A stretch of 64,000 bases of DNA from Treponema sp. Its GTDB lineage: Bacteria > Spirochaetota > Spirochaetia > Treponematales > Treponemataceae. The position numbers and the translations under genes were made by a program. Positions 44,324 to 53,207 of the stretch are shown here, in pieces. The stretch spans positions 124,001-188,000 of the forward strand of contig JAFZOJ010000078.1 in NCBI GenBank assembly GCA_017550685.1, read 5' to 3'. The notes beneath the pieces were generated by a model, which ran no database searches, had not been told where the DNA came from, and worked only from the letters and a program-made list of their open reading frames with translations. Positions within the stretch are counted from its first letter, which is position 1. Each line of letters opens with the position of its first letter.

Positions 44324-45465
44324 TGATTAGACCATCATACTTATACGATTCACTTATCAAACATGGAACAGATTTTTTTGCAGGTGTGCCAGATTCTTTA
44401 TTAAAGAATTTTTGTGCATATGTAACAGACAATGCTTTGCCGGAAAAACATATAATCAGTGCAAATGAAGGCTCTGCCACAGCTCTTGCTGCAGGCTATC
44501 ATTTTGCAACAGGCAAAATCCCCCTTATTTACATGCAGAACTCAGGCGAAGGAAACATGATTAATCCGCTTCTTTCGCTTGTAGATCCTGATGTTTATTC
44601 CGTACCACTATTGATAATCATTGGCTGGCGCGGAGAACCTGGAGTTCATGATGAACCTCAGCATGTAAAACAGGGAAAAGTTACCTGTGACCTCTTGGAT
44701 GCAATGAAGATTCCTTATGAAGTTATGACAGAGGACGAATCAAAGCTTAATGAGCAGCTTGAAAAAGCATATTCATATATTAAAGAAAACTCTGCGCCTT
44801 ATGCATTTGTAATCCGCAAGGGAACTTTTGATGAATATGTGCTTAAGAATAACATTGCAGTAAATGCACCAATGAAGCGCGAAGAAGCAATTGAAAAAAT
44901 CATGCTTGCTGCAGATGAAAAAACTGCCTTTGTTTCTACAACAGGAATGGCAAGCCGTGAGCTTTATGAACTACGAGAAAAGCATGGAATGGCTCACGAA
45001 AAAGACTTCCTCACAGTTGGAAGCATGGGCCACGCAAGCCAGATTGCACTTTCTATTGCAATGCAAAAGCAGGATAAAAAGATTTTCTGTGTAGACGGAG
45101 ACGGCGCAACAATAATGCAGATGGGCGGTCTTGCTACAGTAGGTACACGTAATCCAAAAAATCTTGTTCATTTTGTAATGAATAACGGTGCTCATGATTC
45201 TGTAGGCGGTCAACCAACTGTAGGTTTAAGTATAGATATTCCTGCAATTGCCAAGGCCTGCGGCTACAAAAAAGTTTATTCAGTTTCTGCACCAGAAGAA
45301 CTTGAAAATACACTTAACGAAATTTCAACAGCTTTTAAGAATGGAACAAACGAGCTTACATTTGTAGAAGTTAAAGTTTGCAAGGGTGCCCGCAAAGATT
45401 TAGGAAGACCAAAAACAACACCTTTAGAGAACAAAACAGCTTTAATGGAGTTTCTTAGTAAGTGA
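44323..45465 (+). CDS. ppd: Phosphonopyruvate decarboxylase
   Basis: A 380-residue thiamine-diphosphate enzyme. It decarboxylates phosphonopyruvate to phosphonoacetaldehyde and so pulls the unfavourable PEP mutase reaction forward. The N-terminal pyrimidine-binding half has the activating glutamate in ANEGSATALAAGYHFATG and YMQNSGEGNMINPLLSL. The C-terminal half has the TPP/metal motif GDGATIMQMGG ending in VMNNGAHDS. Length is typical. Starts on the last base of pepM (TAATG) and overlaps the phosphoesterase start by 4 nt. Confidence 0.94.
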   Translation: MIRPSYLYDSLIKHGTDFFAGVPDSLLKNFCAYVTDNALPEKHIISANEGSATALAAGYHFATGKIPLIYMQNSGEGNMINPLLSLVDPDVYSVPLLIIIGWRGEPGVHDEPQHVKQGKVTCDLLDAMKIPYEVMTEDESKLNEQLEKAYSYIKENSAPYAFVIRKGTFDEYVLKNNIAVNAPMKREEAIEKIMLAADEKTAFVSTTGMASRELYELREKHGMAHEKDFLTVGSMGHASQIALSIAMQKQDKKIFCVDGDGATIMQMGGLATVGTRNPKNLVHFVMNNGAHDSVGGQPTVGLSIDIPAIAKACGYKKVYSVSAPEELENTLNEISTAFKNGTNELTFVEVKVCKGARKDLGRPKTTPLENKTALMEFLSK

Positions 45466-46187
45466 AGCTTTTAATAATTTCTGACATTCACGGAAACCTC
45501 AAAGCAATGACTTCTATGCTTGATTATATAAAAGACAGACAGATAGACAGCGTTGCAGTGCTTGGAGACCTTGTTGATTATGGGCCACATTCAAATGAAG
45601 TTGTAGAACTTGTTTCTAAAATGCAGCTGCCTTTTGTATGTAATATTTATGGCAACCATGAAGATGCAATGTTCAACGACCAGTATGAAAGGTTTTCTAC
45701 TCCAAGAGGCGTTGATTCTGCAAAATATACAAAGTCTCTTTTGAGTGTAGCTACCTGTAATTATATAAAATCAAAAATGAACAAAAACGGAAAAGAAGAA
45801 TTTGTTCTTGATGGAAAAAAAGTTCTTGCCGTTCATGGAACAATACAAGATAACCACTGGGGCAAATTCAACATTCAGGATGATTTATCTCCTTATTCAG
45901 AATACGACCTGGTATTAATGGGACATTCACATCTTCCTTTTTTCTATGAAGCCTTTTTCAAAGCAGATAATCCCCAGACCCGCAACAAGAAAAAAACAAT
46001 TTTAATAAATCCGGGTTCTGTTGGTCAGCCCCGCAATATAAATAAATATGCTCAGTTTGCAATTTTTGACACAATAACAGAGCAGTGTGAATTAATTAAA
46101 ATTCCATATGATATAAAAGCAGAACAGAAAGATTTTTCTGACAACATAGATTCATTTTACAAAACAAGACTGGAGAACGGTGTATGA
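45462..46187 (+). CDS. Metallophosphoesterase (YfcE/MJ0936-like)
   Basis: A 241-residue calcineurin-like phosphoesterase. All metal motifs are present: ISDIHGNLKAM (D-x-H), GDLVDYGPHS (GD), IYGNHEDAM (GNHE), VHGT, and GHSHLPF (GHxH). It ends with the YfcE-like INPGSVGQPRN. The start is GTG within the ppd stop (GTGA). Its place inside the phosphonate cassette suggests it acts on a phosphonate ester, a nucleotide-activated intermediate or a by-product. The substrate is unknown. Confidence 0.85.
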   Translation: MKLLIISDIHGNLKAMTSMLDYIKDRQIDSVAVLGDLVDYGPHSNEVVELVSKMQLPFVCNIYGNHEDAMFNDQYERFSTPRGVDSAKYTKSLLSVATCNYIKSKMNKNGKEEFVLDGKKVLAVHGTIQDNHWGKFNIQDDLSPYSEYDLVLMGHSHLPFFYEAFFKADNPQTRNKKKTILINPGSVGQPRNINKYAQFAIFDTITEQCELIKIPYDIKAEQKDFSDNIDSFYKTRLENGV

Positions 46188-47173
46188 AAAAGCTATATGT
46201 AATCAGCGGTGTAACAGGAATGACCGGAAGCGAGCTTGCAAAAATGCTTGTAAAAAAAGACAACCTTGTAATTGGTTTTGATAACTTTTTTGCTTCCTCA
46301 ATCAGAACTGTAGAAGAAATAAAAAATCACCAGCTGTTTAAGTTTTTTGAATATGATTTGAACAATGAAAAGCAGATGAAGAAAATCAAAAAGCTTGTTC
46401 TTGCAAAAAAGAAAGATTATGAAGCTCTTGTTTATATTAACTGTGCAGCCGTTGTTCATACAGAACACTTCTATCATATAGACAGAACTTTCCAGACAAA
46501 CGTTCTTGGAATGAAAGCATTTCTGGACCAGGCAATAGAGGTTGGCGCAGAGTCATATATCAATTGTTCAACTTCAGAAGTATATTCTATGCAGTCTTGG
46601 AAAGAAGGCGGTGTTGCCGAAAGTGATTTTATTACAATGGCAAATGCAGAACACAGTCAGAGAACAAGCTATGCAACAGGAAAGCTTCTTACAGAATTCT
46701 TTATGAAGGATGCTGTAGATAAAGGACTTATAAAAGGCTGTTCAATCCGCTTTGCAAATGTTTACAGTAAGAGTGAACTTTATCCAAAGCATATTATTCC
46801 TCATATTATTACATCACTTAATAAAAGCGGACAGGTTGAACTTTTGGAAAATTCAAAAAAGAACAGAAGAACCTTCCTTCATAACATAGATTCTTGTGCA
46901 GCTGTAATTGAACTTGCAAACACACCTACGGCCCTTGATGGTACAGTTTATAACGTCGCAACAGACGAAGAAATTACTATCATAGATTTAGTAAAGCTTT
47001 GTGCAGATAAGCTTGGAATTGCAGAGCCAAAAATTACTTTCAATGGCTACAGAGAATCCGACCCGGAAAGACGAGTTCTTAATACAGATAAAATCCGTAG
47101 CCGTACAAACTGGAAGCCTGTAATCACACTCGAAAAAGGAATCGAAATGTGTGTAGGAGAAATCAAAAAATGA
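46184..47173 (+). CDS. NAD-dependent epimerase/dehydratase (extended SDR)
   Basis: A 329-residue Rossmann-fold enzyme of the nucleotide-sugar epimerase/dehydratase class. Cofactor loop GVTGMTG (about 9-15), D-N-F-F-A segment for ribose binding, catalytic Y-x-x-x-K in SYATGK, and the sugar-binding R-R-T-F-L-H block. Extended-SDR members act on UDP-, GDP-, dTDP- or CDP-sugars, and which one here cannot be seen. It overlaps both neighbours by 4 nt (ATGA), tying it to the phosphonate genes. Confidence 0.87.
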   Translation: MKKLYVISGVTGMTGSELAKMLVKKDNLVIGFDNFFASSIRTVEEIKNHQLFKFFEYDLNNEKQMKKIKKLVLAKKKDYEALVYINCAAVVHTEHFYHIDRTFQTNVLGMKAFLDQAIEVGAESYINCSTSEVYSMQSWKEGGVAESDFITMANAEHSQRTSYATGKLLTEFFMKDAVDKGLIKGCSIRFANVYSKSELYPKHIIPHIITSLNKSGQVELLENSKKNRRTFLHNIDSCAAVIELANTPTALDGTVYNVATDEEITIIDLVKLCADKLGIAEPKITFNGYRESDPERRVLNTDKIRSRTNWKPVITLEKGIEMCVGEIKK

Positions 47174-47913
47174 AAAAGGCTGCAATCATAACAGTTGCCG
47201 GAAGTTCTACACGTTTCAGAGAATCAATAAATAAGGATTGTCTAAAATGCATTTACTTTGAAAACAATTATAAAGATTCACTTCTTTATAAGCTTGTAAG
47301 CTTGTGCAAGACTTATGATTCAATTGTAATTGTAGGCGGCTACAAGTTTGAAGATTTAGAGGATTTTATAAATCAAAATCTCAAGGAATTTGCAGACAAA
47401 TTAATTACCATAAAAAATGATCACTTTGCAGATTACGGTTCCGGTTACAGTCTTTACCTTGGTGTAAAAGAATGTCAGAAAATTAATGCTGCTGAAATTC
47501 TTTTTACAGAAGGTGATTTATTCTTAGACAAAGTTTCCTTTGATAAAATAATAAACTGCAGCAAGAGTGCGGTTACAATGAATCATGATCCGATAGAAGC
47601 CAAGAAAGCAGTTGCATTTTATATAAACGAAAAAGGAACAATAAAATATATTTACGATACAGCTCATTCATCTTTGTTTATTGATGAACCTTTCTTAGGA
47701 ATATACAATTCAGGTCAGGTTTGGAAATTTACAGATACAGGAAGGCTCTTTGAAATTAATGATTCACTTAATCAAAAAGAGCTTGAAGGAACTAACCTTG
47801 TAATCGTTCAGAAATATTTTGAGCAGCTTAAGCAGAATGAATATGAGGTTATTGGATTTGAACAGTGGATTAATTGCAATACAGTTGTGGACTATAAAAA
47901 ATCTTTAATATAA
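47170..47913 (+). CDS. Nucleotidyltransferase, LicC/PntC-like
   Basis: A 247-residue NTP transferase. The N-terminal loop AIITVAGSSTRF is the G-x-G/S-x-R nucleotide-binding motif. YGSGYSLYLGV and the metal aspartate in LFTEGDLFLDK fit cytidylyltransferases such as LicC. PntC-type enzymes that make CMP-activated phosphonates have the same fold and have been described in treponemes (established knowledge), so CMP-phosphonate formation is a reasonable inference. ATG at 47170 overlaps the preceding stop (ATGA); the earlier GTG reading is not needed. Confidence 0.8.
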   Translation: MKKAAIITVAGSSTRFRESINKDCLKCIYFENNYKDSLLYKLVSLCKTYDSIVIVGGYKFEDLEDFINQNLKEFADKLITIKNDHFADYGSGYSLYLGVKECQKINAAEILFTEGDLFLDKVSFDKIINCSKSAVTMNHDPIEAKKAVAFYINEKGTIKYIYDTAHSSLFIDEPFLGIYNSGQVWKFTDTGRLFEINDSLNQKELEGTNLVIVQKYFEQLKQNEYEVIGFEQWINCNTVVDYKKSLI

Positions 47914-47925
47914 GAGGTATAAAAA

Positions 47926-49101
47926 ATGACACTTAATGAAAAGCTTGTAAATCTTAAACAGGAACTCAAAAGCCGCAAAGCAAAAATAATGATAATTGGA
48001 TTGGGTAGTGTAGGTAACTATTTATTGGATTACCTTATGTCTACTCAGGATGAAAATATTGAAATAATTGTTGTAGGTCGTACCTTTGAAAAAATGGAAA
48101 TGGATGTAAACATTGTAAAAATTGCATCCCTTATCCGCAGACAGAACAAAACAAAAATCACTATTGAAGCAAGTGTAGATTTAAATGATGTAGCTTCAAT
48201 TCAAAATGCAATTTCAAAGCATACTCCGGATATTATCATAAACTCAAGCCGTGCATATTCTGGTTTGAAATATGGAAGCATTTCATGGTCAAACTTCCGC
48301 GCATACGGAATATGGACTCCGCTTTCAATTAAATATACAAAAAACATTATAGAAGCTTATGCAAATGCTGGTTCAAAAGCAATCGTAATCAATACTTCTT
48401 ATTCAGATGCCGTTATTCCTTGGCTCAAATCAGCCGGAAAAGCTTATCCTGATTTTGGTTCAGGAAACGTAAATCACCTTGTACCAAGAATCAAGCTTGG
48501 ACTTGCTGCAGAAAATAATATCAGCGACTGGTGGAATATTGATATTACATATGCTGTTGCACATTTCCATGATGTTGTAATCAGTAAAGAAGGACAGACA
48601 GAAGGCGTAAAGCAGATGATTTATGCAGAGTATAAGGGCAAAGAACTTCCTGTTACCGATAAAATCTTTGCTGCCTGCAAAATTGCTATGCCAGTAGACC
48701 AGAAAAGAAATATGATGAATGCTTCGAGCAACTTCGAAATCATTCAGGGAATATTGAATGCTGTAAGAGAAGGCAAGAAGACAAAGGTACATTGTCCTGG
48801 CTTTGACGGAAATATCGGAGGTTATCCGGTTGTTATTGATGGAAGTGGAGATCAACCTTGCGCATATATTGATGAATCAAAGTTCAGTCTGCAGGAAATG
48901 AAAGACAAAAACAGAGAATCAATCTACCTTGATGGTATAGAAAATGTATGCGATAGTACACTTTATTATACAGATGAGCTTATTGCAAAAGTAAAAGATA
49001 AGTTTAACTGGACATTGCCAAAGAGCGTAGCCTTTACTGATATTGATAAAACAGCTCAGAGCATCATTGATAATATCATTAATGTAGCTTTACAAAAATA
49101 A
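47926..49101 (+). CDS. NAD(P)-binding oxidoreductase, saccharopine dehydrogenase-like
   Basis: A 391-residue protein with an N-terminal Rossmann site (IMIIGLGSVGNYLLDYL, about 21-37) and a D-I-I-I-N-S-S segment. The C-terminal part is of uncertain class. The best resemblance is to the saccharopine dehydrogenase-like NAD(P)-binding family, from general layout. As last gene of the phosphonate cassette it could reduce or oxidise phosphonoacetaldehyde or a nucleotide-linked product. No PhnW-type aminotransferase is encoded beside it. It is preceded by AGAGGT and ends four bases from the convergent glycosyltransferase. Confidence 0.65.
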   Translation: MTLNEKLVNLKQELKSRKAKIMIIGLGSVGNYLLDYLMSTQDENIEIIVVGRTFEKMEMDVNIVKIASLIRRQNKTKITIEASVDLNDVASIQNAISKHTPDIIINSSRAYSGLKYGSISWSNFRAYGIWTPLSIKYTKNIIEAYANAGSKAIVINTSYSDAVIPWLKSAGKAYPDFGSGNVNHLVPRIKLGLAAENNISDWWNIDITYAVAHFHDVVISKEGQTEGVKQMIYAEYKGKELPVTDKIFAACKIAMPVDQKRNMMNASSNFEIIQGILNAVREGKKTKVHCPGFDGNIGGYPVVIDGSGDQPCAYIDESKFSLQEMKDKNRESIYLDGIENVCDSTLYYTDELIAKVKDKFNWTLPKSVAFTDIDKTAQSIIDNIINVALQK

Positions 49102-49105
49102 GGAT

Positions 49106-50014
49106 TTAGATTTTCCATAATTGTGGAAGGAACTTCTTGGTCTCTTTGATTAAGAAAGGATTGATCCAGATTATGGAAATAAGTAATTTTACAAAGAAAA
49201 GAGCCGGCTTATTACTGCTGTATTTCTTTAAAAAGCGAACCCTGCTTAATTCAAACTGAATACGGCTAAAGCTGGCCTTTCTTTTTATAGAAAAGTCGTC
49301 CCCAACAGAACCACCACACAAATGCTGAATTTTAGGCCCGTCAATAATAAGTCTCTGTAAACCTTTAGACGCAAGCCGCCTCTGCAAGTCTGCTTCTTCA
49401 AAATAAAGAAAGAAATTTTCGTCAAAGCGGGCATCATTATTGTTAGGCATGAATAAATCTGCACCTGTTATGTAATCTACAGGGCCTGTGTAAAAGTCTG
49501 TTTTATCAGAATGTGCAAATCTGTTAGTCTTAATATTTAATACGTAAAAAACAGAAAGCACAAAATTAGAAAATCCCATCTTAAAAAGCTGTTTGAAAGA
49601 AAGCCCAAACCCTGCAAAAGTCCCGTAAGAGTGAATAACATTATTTTGTTCATCAAGCAGATTTGCTCCAATAGCACCAAGGTTTTCTTTAGAGTGTTCT
49701 TCAAAATAATCAAAAAAAAGCTTTGGAGCATTGTTTAATAAAACAGTGTCGCTGTTCAGATAGAAAATGTATTTACCTTTTGCATGGTCAAGTGCTCTGT
49801 TGTTTGCAGCCCCAAATCCAAGATTCTGCCCATTGGCAATTACACGTACTGTAGGGAAGTCCTTTTCCAGCATTTCGAGCGAGCCGTCTGTTGAGCCGTT
49901 GTCACTTACAATTGTTTCGTATTCAATGTCATGTGTATTCATGATGATTGAGTTCAAGCAGTTTTTGAGGAAGTCGCGTGTGTTGTAGTTTACGATTATT
50001 ATGGAAAGCTGCAT
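49106..50014 (-). CDS. Glycosyltransferase family 2
   Basis: A 302-residue GT-A enzyme. SIIIVNYNTRDFLKNCLNSI, VSDNGSTDGSLEML and GFGAANNRAL are the nucleotide-binding segments, and YLNSDTVLL is the DxD-type metal site. FFLYFEEADLQRRLASKG is typical of rhamnosyltransferases of the WbbL type. The C-terminus has a short hydrophobic stretch (FFVKLLISIIWINPF) likely to touch the membrane. Last gene of a four-gene minus-strand glycosyltransferase run. Confidence 0.9.
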   Translation of the reverse strand: MQLSIIIVNYNTRDFLKNCLNSIIMNTHDIEYETIVSDNGSTDGSLEMLEKDFPTVRVIANGQNLGFGAANNRALDHAKGKYIFYLNSDTVLLNNAPKLFFDYFEEHSKENLGAIGANLLDEQNNVIHSYGTFAGFGLSFKQLFKMGFSNFVLSVFYVLNIKTNRFAHSDKTDFYTGPVDYITGADLFMPNNNDARFDENFFLYFEEADLQRRLASKGLQRLIIDGPKIQHLCGGSVGDDFSIKRKASFSRIQFELSRVRFLKKYSSNKPALFFVKLLISIIWINPFLIKETKKFLPQLWKI

Positions 50015-50023
50015 TATCTATTC

Positions 50024-50959
50024 CTATATCTTAAACAGAAAAATCTTAATAAATCTAAGTAAATATAATTTCTTTGAAGGATTTCTTACCCAATAAATCG
50101 ATGAATAATTTTTCTTAAACAAAGGGATTCCTTTACGTAGATTATGTAAAAGTGACGTGTAGTATTGCTTAGACTCTTGGATTGAATTTAGAAAATCCGT
50201 ATTTTGAGTACGTTTTTCTAATTCTGTTGCGTATTCAATTTTGTTTTTATATTCTTCTTTTATTTTTTTACGTTTTTCAATTGCTTTTTTTATGGATGAA
50301 AATACTTTGTATTCTTTTGTTACAGTTTGATTTGAATCATGTTGTCTGTAAAGAAGAACTGTTTTTTTTGTATAAGAGCATCCATTATTTAATGTTGCAA
50401 TAGAAGCAGCCCACCAGTCGTGATATAAAACGCAATCAGGAATTGGAACAATCTGATTTGCAATTCGTCTTGTAATCATCATTGCGGTTCCCTGGGCAAA
50501 GTTTCCATATAAAAGATTCTTAAACAAAAATTCCTTTTGTGGTGGAAAATTAAAATTTGATAGACATTCATAAGTGGTAAGATGCATTTTATTACCAGTC
50601 TTATCTATAAGTTCGGCATTTCCACAAATAAGATCTTTGTCACCAATCTCATTTAAAAGAATCTCTAGATGATCATCTGTCCAAATATCATCTTGGTCAC
50701 AAAAAGCAATAAAATCACCATTGCACAAAGAAATTAATTTTTCAAAGTTCTTTTTAAAACCAAGATTTGATTCATTTACTATAACTTTGATTCTGTTATC
50801 TTTTAATTCATATTCCTTAAGAATTTCAACAGTATTATCGCTTGAACAATCATCACATATAATAAGTTCAAAATCTTTATAAGTTTGTTGAAGAATAGAA
50901 TCTAACTGTTCTTTTATAAATTCCTCACCATTGTAGGTTGCCATTGCGATGGAAATCAT
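50024..50959 (-). CDS. Glycosyltransferase family 2
   Basis: A 311-residue GT-A enzyme opening ISIAMATYNGEEFIKEQLDS. IICDDCSSDNTVEILKEY and the metal site AFCDQDDIWTDDHLE are characteristic of O-antigen and capsule GT2 enzymes. A basic, Lys-rich C-terminal third follows. The base composition is A+T-rich. Nine bases separate its stop from the next start, and it begins three bases after the previous gene. Confidence 0.9.
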   Translation of the reverse strand: MISIAMATYNGEEFIKEQLDSILQQTYKDFELIICDDCSSDNTVEILKEYELKDNRIKVIVNESNLGFKKNFEKLISLCNGDFIAFCDQDDIWTDDHLEILLNEIGDKDLICGNAELIDKTGNKMHLTTYECLSNFNFPPQKEFLFKNLLYGNFAQGTAMMITRRIANQIVPIPDCVLYHDWWAASIATLNNGCSYTKKTVLLYRQHDSNQTVTKEYKVFSSIKKAIEKRKKIKEEYKNKIEYATELEKRTQNTDFLNSIQESKQYYTSLLHNLRKGIPLFKKNYSSIYWVRNPSKKLYLLRFIKIFLFKI

Positions 50960-50962
50960 ATT

Positions 50963-51934
50963 TTATTGTTCCTCCAAAAGATGAGTTATTAATAATGTAT
51001 CAGGCTTTTCATTATTCCATCCAATACAAGATGCCTTTTTGAATTTATTTTTAATATAGAAAACCATATCTTTTGTTAAATGATAATAAAATCGTTGTAT
51101 TTTTGAAGTAGAGAAGTTTGCTTTGTAAATACCATTAGAGATAAGTTTTTTATCACATAATGATTTAAAAGTTTTATTTAATTCATTAAAAAGAATTGTA
51201 TGCCATTTAGATTGTTTTTGAGTTGAGATCCCAGTATCAGATTCATACCATATAAAATAAAATGGATCATTTTTTTCATCTGTTAATAATTTTATTGTTT
51301 CGTTATTTGCTAACAACGAAATTAAAGAATAATCTTCTGCAAAAGTAACAAATTCACTGAGGTATGATAGATGATTTACAAAGGAATCTCTTTTATAAAT
51401 TACACTTGCCCCTAAAATTGTATCAAGACGAATAAAATAATTTCTTTTTATTTCTTGAGTATCATTAATAAGATATGGACGTATATCAATAGGATTTGAT
51501 TTTTCTTCATCTAGTAATACTGTGTTATTACATTGACTATAATAGGCCGATTTTCCGAAATAAGCAGAAGCAGAATTATTATCTTTTTGTATAAAACTTA
51601 CAGCTTTTTGTAAAGAATCTTTTGAATAAAAAAAGTCTCCAGGACTAATTGGCTTTACATATTCTCCGGAAGCAACTTGTAGTCCAGAAAGGATATTTTT
51701 AACTGTTCCCTGATTTTTTTGATTATTCACTAATTTAAAATTATTAAAATTATGTTTAGAAAAAAATGATTGTATATTTGTAAAATTATTTTCTTGAGAA
51801 CCGTCATCAGAAACAATTATTTCTAATAAAACATTTTCCTGTTCGATTATTGATAATAGAGTTTGTTTTGTTTTAATCCAGCTGGAGTTATAAGTTAGTA
51901 AAAGAACTGTTATGAGATTTCTGGTTTTATCCAT
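50963..51934 (-). CDS. Glycosyltransferase family 2
   Basis: A 323-residue GT-A enzyme. TVLLLTYNSSWIKTKQTLLS, IIVSDDGSQENN and KPISPGDFFYSKD define the fold. The usual DxD is replaced by S-P-G-D, as in some GT2 members. The second half is not distinctive. Strongly A+T-rich, with Asn/Lys/Ile codons abundant. The product sugar linkage is unknown. Confidence 0.85.
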   Translation of the reverse strand: MDKTRNLITVLLLTYNSSWIKTKQTLLSIIEQENVLLEIIVSDDGSQENNFTNIQSFFSKHNFNNFKLVNNQKNQGTVKNILSGLQVASGEYVKPISPGDFFYSKDSLQKAVSFIQKDNNSASAYFGKSAYYSQCNNTVLLDEEKSNPIDIRPYLINDTQEIKRNYFIRLDTILGASVIYKRDSFVNHLSYLSEFVTFAEDYSLISLLANNETIKLLTDEKNDPFYFIWYESDTGISTQKQSKWHTILFNELNKTFKSLCDKKLISNGIYKANFSTSKIQRFYYHLTKDMVFYIKNKFKKASCIGWNNEKPDTLLITHLLEEQ

Positions 51935-51969
51935 ATTTTAATTATACATCAAAAAGAAAAAAGAATCAT

Positions 51970-53064
51970 TTATTTTCTAAATAATTTATGATAGAGGAAT
52001 CGTAAGAAATTAATAGCATTATATAACAATGAAGAAAAAAAATATTTAACAAAAAGAAAAAAAGGAAAATGTGATTTAATATGAAGTGAAAATGTTTGAT
52101 TCATATATGAACTTAATTGTTTTGAAATATATAAAAAATATGGTCCTGCCCAAGGTTTCTTTTTGGAATTCATAATTGAACAATTACAATCAATGTAGCT
52201 GGTTTTTGTATTATTCATTTTATCAATTGCAATTTGATAACCATTAATAAAATTAGATTTTCTTAGGATAATGACATAGGTTTCAGGTTTACAAAAAACT
52301 GAATTATGCGCTCCTGACCCTTCAAGTGAAGCAAAATAATTACAATTTTCATACAGAAAAAGTTGTTCTTCCAATGAATAGTTTTCTGGATGTATTATTT
52401 TAAAACCAGCATTATCAAATATTTTTTCAATATATTTTTCTCCATATTCAATATGGGTTTTTAAGTTTGTACGACTAAGATATATTTTATCATAGGATTC
52501 TGTTTTTAATGGTTTATTATATTTTTGTTTTAACAAATTTAAAATAAATAAATACTCTTTATAAAATAGTTTTCCTTCATTAAGACTAGAATAAAAACTT
52601 ACATCAGGAATTATCAGTTCATCAATTAATGCGGGTGATTCAATTTCTTTAATCTTGATTTTTTCTGGTAATATATACTTGAGTATCTTATAAAAATTTT
52701 CTGGTAAGGGGAGTGGGTTTACTTTTATGAAAACAAATTCAACATCATCTTGAATTTTGAATTCCTTTGAATAAAAATACCATAACCTCTTAAGACCATC
52801 TGTTATACAATGTCCCCAGATATTAACAAAGCAACCTATATATACAGCTTTTTTGATATTTAAAGTATCTATAGGTTCTTTATATTGGAATGAAGTAATT
52901 TCATGCAACCAGGTTCCGTCAATAAATTGTTTATCATTATCAAAACAACCTTGGTAAGGAATTATTGTAACATTTGTATAATGCTTTATTGAAAGAATAT
53001 TTTCTTGGAGTCGATTAATTTGTTTATGATTTCTTAAATCATTTTTAATTGTTAATTCATTCAT
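51970..53064 (-). CDS. Glycosyltransferase family 61-like (DUF563)
   Basis: A 364-residue protein. The C-terminal half holds the GT61 pattern: KIYLSRTNLKTHIEYGEKYI, then FKIIHPENYSLEEQLFLYEN, then ASLEGSGAHNSVFCKP. The family is common in bacterial capsule loci. A hydrophobic or basic C-terminus (FFLFVKYFFSS) may contact the membrane. The ATG lacks a visible ribosome site. First gene of the minus-strand glycosyltransferase run, in the most A+T-rich part of the window. Confidence 0.82.
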   Translation of the reverse strand: MNELTIKNDLRNHKQINRLQENILSIKHYTNVTIIPYQGCFDNDKQFIDGTWLHEITSFQYKEPIDTLNIKKAVYIGCFVNIWGHCITDGLKRLWYFYSKEFKIQDDVEFVFIKVNPLPLPENFYKILKYILPEKIKIKEIESPALIDELIIPDVSFYSSLNEGKLFYKEYLFILNLLKQKYNKPLKTESYDKIYLSRTNLKTHIEYGEKYIEKIFDNAGFKIIHPENYSLEEQLFLYENCNYFASLEGSGAHNSVFCKPETYVIILRKSNFINGYQIAIDKMNNTKTSYIDCNCSIMNSKKKPWAGPYFLYISKQLSSYMNQTFSLHIKSHFPFFLFVKYFFSSLLYNAINFLRFLYHKLFRK

Positions 53065-53114
53065 TAAATATACAACTGTAAATATTAATGATAATTCTAT
53101 TAATTATTATCATG

Positions 53115-53143
53115 TTGGAATTTCAATTCTTTTATGTTATTAT
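53115..53143 (+). promoter_or_regulatory. Promoter for the 53208 gene and the flippase
   Basis: TTGGAA (53115-53120), 17-nt spacer, extended -10 TGTTATTAT (53135-53143). Leader of about 58 nt, without a clear ribosome site before the ATG at 53208. Confidence 0.45.
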
Positions 53144-53207
53144 ATAATATATTAGAAATATTGAGAAGAAATATTTTAATTAATAATTCTATTATTCTTT
53201 TTATAAA

